From: an uncultured Bacilli bacterium
GTDB lineage: Bacteria; Bacillota_I; Bacilli_A; RF39; UBA660
Reading direction: 5' to 3'
Length of the DNA: 18,619 bases
Assembly (NCBI GenBank): GCA_949440065.1
Contig: CASRZP010000014.1
Coordinates: 1-18,619 of the forward strand
Shown: positions 7,271-13,827 of the stretch, piece after piece
Numbering within the stretch: the first letter of the stretch is position 1
Layout of the letters: each line of letters starts with the position of its first letter
Made by a program: the position numbers and the translations under genes
The notes under the pieces: generated by a model
Told to the model about the DNA's origin: nothing
The model's input: only the letters and a program-made list of their open reading frames with translations
Database searches by the model: none

Positions 7271-8869
7271 CTACTCATTATACATATCTGGCAAATCATT
7301 TTCAAATAAGGCATAGACTTTTTTTTCTTTTCCTAGCGATTGCAAGTAAGGAAATGCTTCTAAAATGTCGTCATATACAATGATATTCTCTTTAGGAAAT
7401 CCTGCTTGCTTTAATCCCTCTAGAATAGGTATGGTTCGCTTTTTTCCAATTAAAATGGCAGTATCAGCAACACTAGCTATTTGTCTACCAAATTCAAAAT
7501 TGTATTCTTTTTCTTTATCACCTAGTTCTATCATACCAGGAGTTACCACAATTTTCAAGCCATCTGTAAAGTTAGCTAACACTTCTAAAGCACTTTTTGC
7601 TCCTACAGGATTAGAATTATAAGCATCATCAATTTGATAAAAGTTTCCTAATTTTTTTAATTCTAATCGATGTTCAACAGGTTGTACCATTTTAACGGCA
7701 CGTATTAAATCAATGGTAGGAATATTGAATTCTATTCCTAAGGCAAGACTTGCTAAGATATTATACACATTGTGTTTACCTAATAATTTGGTTGTGAATT
7801 CTCCTTCGTTTTTACCTTTTATTACTAAATCAAAAGTGGTTCCTTGGCTACTACATTTAATATTTTTGGCTACTAAATCAGCAGTTGTATCTTCTATTCC
7901 TATCCAAATAATTTTACATTTATTTTTTAACTTGTAATCTACTTGATAAGGATCATCCTTATTTAATACTCCTATTCCATCTTCTGGTAAAGATTCAATG
8001 AGTTCAAATTTTCCTTTTTGAATATTTTCTCTACTACCAAAGGTTTCTAAATGGGCTGTACCAATGGTTGTTAAAATTCCATATTTTGGTTTTACTAGTT
8101 GACATAATCCATGAATTTCCCCTTTAACGTAAGCTCCCATTTCAGCGATAAAGATTTCATCAAATTTGTCTAAATGGTTGTTAATGGTAATCATTAGTCC
8201 ATAGTATGTATTTAAGTTTTTCGGTGTGGGACAAGTATTGTATTTAACAGCTAGAATGTCATTTAAGATATTTTTGCTACTCGTTTTTCCATAACTTCCT
8301 GTGATACCAATAATTTTTAAATGGTTCATCTGTTTTAATTTATTTTTTGCTTTTTTCTCGTAATAATGATAAATTCCTCTTTCCATAGGATAATTGATTA
8401 ACATAGCCAAAAACACAAAGTAGAAATTAAAACTAGTAAGTAAGGTAAGAATTAGCACAGGAATGTATTTTTCTTCTAGAAAATAAAAGGAAAATATCAC
8501 AATTATCCATAGAAGTATGCAAGTTGAGATTAATCTTTTTATTCTAGCAGTAACAACTAATGGTTTTTTGATTTCCATAGATGATTGTTCTAGCCAGTGG
8601 AAAATGGCACTTATTAGGTAAAAACAAGTAAGGAGTATTAACACGATATGATTAAACCATCCACTTGGTATAATATGACATATTCCTAAAATGGCTACTA
8701 CGACACCTAAGAAGTCTAAGCGAAATACTTCTTTTAGGTTATGCAATGTCCAACGAAGGTAGCGATTATTCTCGTTATATAGGTTTTGTTGTAACATATG
8801 AAGTGACCTTTTGGTTTTATAGAAATTAATGATGATTAAAGAGGCAAAAAGTAAGTAATAAGTAAACAT
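7271..8869 (-). CDS. murF: Membrane-anchored MurF-type ligase (UDP-MurNAc-tripeptide:D-Ala-D-Ala ligase)
   Basis: 532 aa. Residues 1-~165 form a membrane domain with about five hydrophobic helices (near 3-19, 52-68, 72-94, 111-130 and 134-158). The Mur ligase core follows: P-loop GITGSYGKTS (188-197), the MurF-type signature AEMGAYVKGEI, TIGTAHLETFGS, and the C-terminal DDAYNSNP that typifies MurF. The usual soluble N-terminal UDP-MurNAc-binding domain is absent, so the membrane part replaces it. The expected reaction is ATP-dependent attachment of D-Ala-D-Ala to the UDP-MurNAc-tripeptide at the inner membrane face. Start ATG 8869 has an AAAGGA site. The gene lies 14 nt after the hydrolase gene and 11 nt before ddl, so dipeptide maker and user are co-expressed. 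A related amide ligase on a different substrate is a less likely alternative. Confidence 0.88.
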   Translation of the reverse strand: MFTYYLLFASLIIINFYKTKRSLHMLQQNLYNENNRYLRWTLHNLKEVFRLDFLGVVVAILGICHIIPSGWFNHIVLILLTCFYLISAIFHWLEQSSMEIKKPLVVTARIKRLISTCILLWIIVIFSFYFLEEKYIPVLILTLLTSFNFYFVFLAMLINYPMERGIYHYYEKKAKNKLKQMNHLKIIGITGSYGKTSSKNILNDILAVKYNTCPTPKNLNTYYGLMITINNHLDKFDEIFIAEMGAYVKGEIHGLCQLVKPKYGILTTIGTAHLETFGSRENIQKGKFELIESLPEDGIGVLNKDDPYQVDYKLKNKCKIIWIGIEDTTADLVAKNIKCSSQGTTFDLVIKGKNEGEFTTKLLGKHNVYNILASLALGIEFNIPTIDLIRAVKMVQPVEHRLELKKLGNFYQIDDAYNSNPVGAKSALEVLANFTDGLKIVVTPGMIELGDKEKEYNFEFGRQIASVADTAILIGKKRTIPILEGLKQAGFPKENIIVYDDILEAFPYLQSLGKEKKVYALFENDLPDMYNE

Positions 8870-8883
8870 AAACTAAGTCCTTT

Positions 8884-9606
8884 CTATAGGAATTCTTCTA
8901 ATATTTTAGTAACATAAGACAAGTTTTCCAAGTAAGCATAATGACTTGCGTTAGGAAGTACAATTAGTCCAGCATCAGGAAGAAGTTGTTCTAATTTCTT
9001 AGCATCGCTAACGGGTGCTTCGGTATCTAATTCACCCCAGATGAGTAAAGTGGGTGCAAAAACTTCCATGGCTTCTTTGGATAAATCATAATTGACTACG
9101 TTAACTAAGGTATCTCGCATAATATTGGATGCGTTTTTATAATCTGTTGAACCAAGGTGTTTTTTCATTTTATCTCCTAAAGGAGCTAAAAATTTGATTT
9201 GGTATAATTTTTTATAGAGTTTCTGTTTCATGGATAAAGGTTTTTCTTCTTTTACGCAGGGAGATCCAAAAAGAACTAATTTTTTGACTGGATGATTCGC
9301 TGCATACATAATAGCAACACGTCCACCGAAGGAATGCCCCATAATGATGGGACAACTAATTTTTAACTCATCCAGAAACTCGGACAACATGATAGCATAA
9401 TCTTTGGTTGTCCAAGGCTCTTTAGGTTCATCACTTTCACCAAATCCTGGAAAATCTAAAATGGTAATTTTATGATTTTGTTCAAAGGCGTTTCCTAAAG
9501 GTTTCATCATTTCAATATTTTGTCCCCAGCCATGAAGAAGAACGATATCTTCTCCCTTACCATATTGTATGTAATTAATATCAACATCTTTAATACGTTT
9601 TTTCAA
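8884..9606 (-). CDS. Alpha/beta-fold hydrolase
   Basis: 240 aa from TTG 9606, cytoplasmic, no signal peptide. The complete alpha/beta hydrolase layout is visible (numbering from this start): oxyanion loop LLHGWG near 23, nucleophile Ser92 in GHSFGG, acid Asp194 in WGELDTEAP, and His222 in NASHYAYLE. The family contains esterases, lipases and C-C hydrolases; the substrate here cannot be told. The TTG start fits the GGCGGTGG ribosome site. GTG 9615 in the same frame, adding three residues, is the alternative, but it would sit almost on the predicted transcription start. First gene of the operon with murF and ddl, suggesting, without proving, a link to envelope precursors. Confidence 0.88.
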   Translation of the reverse strand: MKKRIKDVDINYIQYGKGEDIVLLHGWGQNIEMMKPLGNAFEQNHKITILDFPGFGESDEPKEPWTTKDYAIMLSEFLDELKISCPIIMGHSFGGRVAIMYAANHPVKKLVLFGSPCVKEEKPLSMKQKLYKKLYQIKFLAPLGDKMKKHLGSTDYKNASNIMRDTLVNVVNYDLSKEAMEVFAPTLLIWGELDTEAPVSDAKKLEQLLPDAGLIVLPNASHYAYLENLSYVTKILEEFL

Positions 9607-9622
9607 ATTTACCACCGCCTAC

Positions 9623-9631
9623 ATTGTACCA
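9623..9631 (-). promoter_or_regulatory. Extended -10 promoter of the hydrolase-murF-ddl operon
   Basis: Minus strand: TGGTACAAT carries a TGn extension and TACAAT (9628-9623). No good -35 box lies 17 nt upstream. Transcription would start near 9616, giving a leader of only about 10 nt that is almost entirely the ribosome site. Confidence 0.5.
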
Positions 9632-9733
9632 AACTTCTTTGAAAAAGTCTTTACTTTTTTTGATAAAACAGCTAAAAACCACTTTCTACATAAATAATTT
9701 AAATGTTTAAAATTTTTCCTGTTTTTATCATTT

Positions 9734-9775
9734 AAAAAAATAATTTTAAATCATCATTTTTACCAAAATTATTTT
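9734..9775 (-). terminator. Candidate AT-only terminator of the HD-domain gene
   Basis: Minus strand: AAAATAATTTT (9775-9765) and AAAATTATTTT (9747-9737) are perfect 11-nt inverted arms around a 17-nt loop, followed by further T residues. The stem has no G-C pair, so it is weak. Confidence 0.35.
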
Positions 9776-9799
9776 GTTTATCCTATCTACTTTATTATA

Positions 9800-10867
9800 T
9801 TAAAAATTATATGGTTTAAAATCGAAATCAAATCCCGTATAAGTTGAATGTTTTATATTTAAATAGTTGTCTATATCTTCTTTTGCCTTTTCTGAAACTT
9901 TATTAATTCTAAAAATTCCATTATCAGTTTTAGTTAACGGAATAATATATCTTCTTTTTCCTTTTACACGAATACAATATTTTCCCTTTTCCAAAACTTC
10001 ACTTCCATAAACGGAAGTTGCATTTTGAAATTTTATAAAGTTTTCACTAATATATTTATCTTCACAATTTATTATTTTATCTATTACTTCTTTCTCTGAT
10101 AAACGATATAAATCGTCTATTGTCAAATAGCCTTTAACATTCATTGATTTGACTATGTCAGCTAAAAATTGCATCACTGTTCTATCTTTATCACTTACCC
10201 ATTCTGGCCATAATTTTGAAATAATACCGATGTACTTTTCACAAATATCCATATGATTGAATCCTAATTCCTCAATTTTCTCTTCATTTTTTAAAATAGT
10301 AACATCATTATAAATTTCCTTTATGCTATCAAGTTCCCAAACTCTATGAAATACTAGTCCACTTGAAAAAGTATATTCAAATCTATCAGCACTTAACTTA
10401 GGTGTATCATTATCAGCAATAGGATAAATATGATAATCTGATACTTCTTCTACTTTAATACCATCTCTTTTTAATAGACTAGTTATTTCTTTTGAATTTC
10501 TTATTATTTGTTCTGTTCTTTCTTCAGTGGATTCTTGATACTCTGAATCGCCATTCATAAAGTCTATACAATGTTTAAAAGTAGGAGTTGCTATATCATG
10601 AAATAAACCTGCTAACGTTTGTTTCTTATCTTTGGTAAAATGCCATATGATTAAGGCTACACCAACACTATGATCTAAGTTTGAATACCAATATCTAACA
10701 TTAAACACTTTTGAATAGTCAGTTCCACAACTCATACTTGTTCCATCTATTCTTTGCATTTCTGGTGTTTCAATATATTCTAACAACCAATTAGGAAATT
10801 CGGGAGATAATATATTAAAATATTGCTTTACTTCTTCATTTAAATTTTCTAAATACTTACTACTCAT
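9800..10867 (-). CDS. HD-domain phosphohydrolase, unknown substrate
   Basis: 355 aa, cytoplasmic. The metal-binding HD signature is complete: His66 in LDHS, His90-Asp91 in LFHDIATP, and Asp161 in LSADRFEY. HD proteins of this general shape include dGTPase-like and SpoT-like phosphohydrolases that cleave nucleotide phosphates. The C-terminal ~110 residues contain a basic KGKRRYIIPL stretch and no recognisable domain. I cannot assign a substrate. ATG 10867 is preceded by AAGGAG; TTG 10870, one codon upstream, has slightly better spacing and is an alternative. Monocistronic, with its own TATAAT promoter, and flanked by very AT-rich spacers and a truncated DUF1016 gene. It looks like an accessory gene set between two core operons, and a defence role is possible but unproven. 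Confidence 0.82.
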   Translation of the reverse strand: MSSKYLENLNEEVKQYFNILSPEFPNWLLEYIETPEMQRIDGTSMSCGTDYSKVFNVRYWYSNLDHSVGVALIIWHFTKDKKQTLAGLFHDIATPTFKHCIDFMNGDSEYQESTEERTEQIIRNSKEITSLLKRDGIKVEEVSDYHIYPIADNDTPKLSADRFEYTFSSGLVFHRVWELDSIKEIYNDVTILKNEEKIEELGFNHMDICEKYIGIISKLWPEWVSDKDRTVMQFLADIVKSMNVKGYLTIDDLYRLSEKEVIDKIINCEDKYISENFIKFQNATSVYGSEVLEKGKYCIRVKGKRRYIIPLTKTDNGIFRINKVSEKAKEDIDNYLNIKHSTYTGFDFDFKPYNF

Positions 10868-10905
10868 CAAAAAATTTCTCCTTACTTAATTTTTTATACG
10901 TTTTC

Positions 10906-10911
10906 ATTATA
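10906..10911 (-). promoter_or_regulatory. -10 box of the HD-domain gene
   Basis: A perfect TATAAT on the minus strand, 38 nt upstream of the start codon. The expected -35 position (10934-10929) reads TGGTTT and is weak. Confidence 0.45.
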
Positions 10912-10995
10912 CTGTATTTTATCAACAAAAACCATAACTAAAACAAAAACTTTTATTAAAAAAGATAATAAATTTTGAATAAGTTTTTATAAGTT

Positions 10996-11041
10996 CTTAA
11001 ATGTCTTTAGAGCCCCTTATTGATAAGCATTTAAGACATTT
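10996..11041. repeat. Compound inverted repeat at the end of the truncated DUF1016 gene
   Basis: Three interlocking palindromes are seen on the plus strand. CTTAAATG (10996-11003) pairs with CATTTAAG (11028-11035). AAATGTCTT (10999-11007) pairs with AAGACATTT (11033-11041), and this excludes the first pairing. A small hairpin CTTAT-TG-ATAAG (11016-11027) lies between. A T-rich run follows on the plus strand only, whereas both neighbouring genes are on the minus strand, so this is not an obvious terminator for them. It could be a recombination or attachment site, or a structured RNA element. Confidence 0.6.
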
Positions 11042-11057
11042 TTGATTTTGGAAGATA

Positions 11058-11372
11058 TTAACACATATTTTTATATTCTATTTGTTTTTCGTCTAACCAA
11101 ATTATTTCACAATAATGAGAATATGTTAATTCATCCGACAGTGTCGGACATTTTGAAAATATCTCATAAAACCTTCTATAATATCTTAATCTAGTTTGGG
11201 TATATCCTTTTCCAAATTCTTTTGTTAACTTTTCTGAATATTCTTTAATAATACCTTCTCCATAATGTTTACCTGCCTCTAATAGTAATTTTCCTACATT
11301 GTAATATGTTGTTAAATCACTTTTATTCTTACTATAATCTTTTACTTTTTTAGTAATTTCATTATTTATCAT
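11058..11372 (-). pseudogene. Truncated DUF1016/YhcG-type protein, N-terminal domain only
   Basis: 104 aa. The sequence matches the N-terminal DUF1016 pattern: YYNVGKLLLEAG...YGEGIIKEYSEKLTKEFGKGYTQTRLRYYRRFYEIF, then LTYSHYCEIIWLDEKQIEYKNMC. Family members are typically over 300 aa and carry a C-terminal PDDEXK nuclease-like domain; they often sit in restriction-modification or mobile loci. Here the frame stops after the N-terminal domain, and less than 200 nt remain before the HD gene, so the nuclease part is gone. No convincing ribosome site precedes ATG 11372. I infer a remnant of a lost accessory element; a functional short DNA-binding protein is a weaker alternative. Confidence 0.7.
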
Positions 11373-11474
11373 TTGTTGATGATTATCTTATCAATTAGTA
11401 GTAAAATAATTCTAAAATTTTATAAATATGCTTACATATAAAGAAATGTTGCACAAGAACCAAACTAGATTTTT

Positions 11475-11505
11475 TATAAAAGAGAACTAAATTTTAGTCC
11501 TCTTA
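11475..11505 (-). terminator. Intrinsic terminator of the polC-murI operon
   Basis: Minus strand: AGAGGACTAAA and TAGTTCTCT form an almost continuous stem with one G-U pair and a very short loop, followed by TTTTAT and AAAAAA. It lies about 22 nt beyond the murI stop. Confidence 0.65.
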
Positions 11506-11526
11506 CTATTCTATTACTCTAATACA

Positions 11527-12297
11527 CTACTTGATATTGAACCTAACGCTACTATCATACGCCAAAAACTTATTTTTCGTTTTCTCATCTTCTCCTTCTA
11601 TCGAAGAACTTAAAAAACTTATCTTACCCTGATGGTTTTTTTGATTGTTCAAATGATTTTCATTAAGTAAAAACTCTACGCGCTTACCAATTCCCATACT
11701 CCCATCAATAATCGGAACATCGATAATTTTCTTTATCCTATTTTTAATCAAAGGATAATGGGTACACCCTAAAACAACACAATCCACTTTTCCTACCCAA
11801 GGAGTTAGTAATTCTTGTAAATACGAATCCACCTCATCACCTTTTTCAATCAAATTCGCTAACTTACGACAAGGCAAAAAGTGAATGGCCTCTTTTTTAT
11901 CCAATGATGATACAAATTGATGAAGCTTTTCACTTTTAATCGAAGCAGGTGTTGCCATTAACAAACAAGAGTTCGTATCATAAACATCAATAGCTACCTT
12001 AACAGCAGGATACGTTGCCACAAAAAGCACATCAGGATACATCACTCTTAACTGATCCACCGCGTTTAAGCTTGCCGTATTACAAGCCACCACGATAAGT
12101 TTACAATTTTTCTTAAGCAACTCCTCCACACAAGACTTAGCACAAGTAATAATTTCTTCTATGCTCTTTTGTCCATAGGGATGATTTTTAGTATCGGCAT
12201 AATAGATAAAATCTTCATGAGGAAGTAATGCTTTTAATTCTGCTAAAATACTAAGTCCTCCAATACCAGAGTCAAAAACACCAATGGGAAAATTCAT
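11527..12297 (-). CDS. murI: Glutamate racemase
   Basis: 256 aa from ATG 12297, close to the usual MurI length. Converts L-Glu to D-Glu for peptidoglycan stem peptides, in the cytoplasm and without a cofactor. Catalytic motifs are complete: FDSGIGG (8-14, Asp9), ACNTAS (71-76, Cys72) and GCTHYP (177-182, Cys178 and His180). An AGAGGTGG ribosome site lies 6 nt upstream, so the gene can be translated on its own. No stop codon separates it from the polC frame upstream, so the same frame also yields a PolC-MurI fusion. Last gene of the operon, followed by a terminator. Confidence 0.92.
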   Translation of the reverse strand: MNFPIGVFDSGIGGLSILAELKALLPHEDFIYYADTKNHPYGQKSIEEIITCAKSCVEELLKKNCKLIVVACNTASLNAVDQLRVMYPDVLFVATYPAVKVAIDVYDTNSCLLMATPASIKSEKLHQFVSSLDKKEAIHFLPCRKLANLIEKGDEVDSYLQELLTPWVGKVDCVVLGCTHYPLIKNRIKKIIDVPIIDGSMGIGKRVEFLLNENHLNNQKNHQGKISFLSSSIEGEDEKTKNKFLAYDSSVRFNIK

Positions 12298-13827
12298 ATT
12301 TATCCACCTCTTATTAGACTCAGGTAGTCCTTCTAAAATTTTCATCTCTATCATCTTCTCAATTAACGTTTTCGAAACGTGTCCTCGTTTTTGCACATCT
12401 TCAACACTAATAAATGGTTGTTTCTCTCGCTCTTCTACAATCGAAGTAGCAACGTTTGTGCCTAGTCCATCTAACGTTCTAAACGGAGGAATTAACGTAT
12501 TATTCTCTTCATCGACTAGAAAATTTTGACTATCACTTTTATTCATATCGATGGCACCAAAATGAATTCCCCTAGCCGTTGCTTCTAACGCTACTTCTAA
12601 ACAACCTAAAATTCCTTCTTCCTTATTACTCTTTTCATAGCCCTTAGCGTTAATTTCTTCCATTTTTTCTCTAATTGCATCATACCCCTTCATCATCGTT
12701 TCAATATCAAAATCACTAATACGAACCGAAAAGTAAGCAGCATAATACAAAATAGGCATATGCACTTTAAACCAAGCAATACGCAAAGCACTCATAACAT
12801 AAGCGCAAGCATGTGCCTTTGGGAACATATACTTTATCTTATGACAAGACTCAATATACCATTCGGGAATATCCTTCTCCTTCATCTTCTCTTCCCAAAT
12901 CTTCCAGCCTTCAGGATCTTTAGAAGGTTTTCCTTTTCTTACAAACTCCATCGTCTTAAACGCATCCTTTGGTGCAAGTCCATGATACATCAAATATACC
13001 ATAATATCATCACGGCATCCGATAACTTCTTTAAATGGTACCACGTTATTACGAATTAATTCACTGGCATTTCCTGCCCATACATCCGTTCCATGAGAAA
13101 GTCCTGAAATTTTCACCAACTCGGAAAACGTCTTTGGCTTAGTCTCTACCAACATTTGAATAACAAACTTTGTACCTAACTCAGGTAGTCCTAAAGTTCC
13201 CGTTGGACACATAATCTGTTCAGGTGTCACCTTTAAAGCTTCGGTTGATGATAAAAGACTCATTACCTCTTTATCATCAAATGGTAGCGTTCTCACATCT
13301 ATTCCTGATAAATCTTGTAACATACGTAAAATCGTCGGATCATCGTGTCCTAGTATATCAAGTTTTAATACATCTTGATCAATCGCATGATAATCAAAGT
13401 GTGTCGTTCGCCAAAGAGAATTCTCATCATCAGCGGGATACTGGAAAGGTGTAAAATCATAAACATCCATATATCCAGGAATAACGACAATTCCTCCTGG
13501 ATGTTGGCCAGTTGTACGTTTAACTCCTGTACAACCTATGGCTAGTCTTTCTATTTCAGCAGACCTTACGGAGGTAATTCCCTTATCCTCAAAATACCCC
13601 TTGACGTACCCATAAGCCGTTTTTTCTGCTACTGTTCCAATGGTACCTGCACGATAAACATTATCTTCACCAAAAAGAACCTTCGTATATTCATGTGCTT
13701 TCCATTGATAATCTCCTGAGAAGTTTAAATCGATATCAGGAACTTTATCCATATCAAACCCTAAGAAAGTAGCAAACGGCATATCTTGCCCTTCTTTAGA
13801 TAACATTTCCCCACAGATAGGACACAC
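11527..13827 (-). CDS. polC: PolC C-terminal half (polymerase core) running in frame into MurI
   Basis: 766-aa frame from GTG 13827. Residues 1-~505 are the C-terminal part of the Gram-positive replicase PolC: the second zinc CPIC pair (2-5), VPDIDLNFSGDY with catalytic aspartates (near 28-39), EDNVYRAGTIGTVAEKTAYG, the fingers region PELGTKFVIQMLVETKPKTFSELVKISG, and the C-terminal RGHVSKTLIEKM...LEGLPESN. The usual ending NQLSLF, the sliding-clamp-binding peptide in PolC, is missing; the frame continues KRWIN and then into MurI at residue 511. GTG 13827 overlaps the stop of the N-terminal frame by one base (TAGTG) and lacks a ribosome site. Homologous residues upstream of it in this frame (DFGYDLPDLV) show that it is a break point and not a true start. 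The break may be natural or a sequence error. Confidence 0.85.
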   Translation of the reverse strand: MCPICGEMLSKEGQDMPFATFLGFDMDKVPDIDLNFSGDYQWKAHEYTKVLFGEDNVYRAGTIGTVAEKTAYGYVKGYFEDKGITSVRSAEIERLAIGCTGVKRTTGQHPGGIVVIPGYMDVYDFTPFQYPADDENSLWRTTHFDYHAIDQDVLKLDILGHDDPTILRMLQDLSGIDVRTLPFDDKEVMSLLSSTEALKVTPEQIMCPTGTLGLPELGTKFVIQMLVETKPKTFSELVKISGLSHGTDVWAGNASELIRNNVVPFKEVIGCRDDIMVYLMYHGLAPKDAFKTMEFVRKGKPSKDPEGWKIWEEKMKEKDIPEWYIESCHKIKYMFPKAHACAYVMSALRIAWFKVHMPILYYAAYFSVRISDFDIETMMKGYDAIREKMEEINAKGYEKSNKEEGILGCLEVALEATARGIHFGAIDMNKSDSQNFLVDEENNTLIPPFRTLDGLGTNVATSIVEEREKQPFISVEDVQKRGHVSKTLIEKMIEMKILEGLPESNKRWINMNFPIGVFDSGIGGLSILAELKALLPHEDFIYYADTKNHPYGQKSIEEIITCAKSCVEELLKKNCKLIVVACNTASLNAVDQLRVMYPDVLFVATYPAVKVAIDVYDTNSCLLMATPASIKSEKLHQFVSSLDKKEAIHFLPCRKLANLIEKGDEVDSYLQELLTPWVGKVDCVVLGCTHYPLIKNRIKKIIDVPIIDGSMGIGKRVEFLLNENHLNNQKNHQGKISFLSSSIEGEDEKTKNKFLAYDSSVRFNIK
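12304..12311 (-). promoter_or_regulatory. Ribosome binding site of murI at the polC/murI junction
   Basis: AGAGGTGG, 6 nt before ATG 12297. It overlaps a TAATAA double stop (12316-12311) lying one frame off the incoming polC frame. The site shows that murI evolved as a separately initiated gene. Confidence 0.75.

Noticed and set aside
13224..13454. Plus-strand reading frame within polC
   Set aside because: It lies wholly inside the conserved polymerase coding region on the other strand, with no ribosome site and no recognisable product. The same holds for the other plus-strand frames inside murF, ddl, the ATPase gene and the unknown gene near 425-793.
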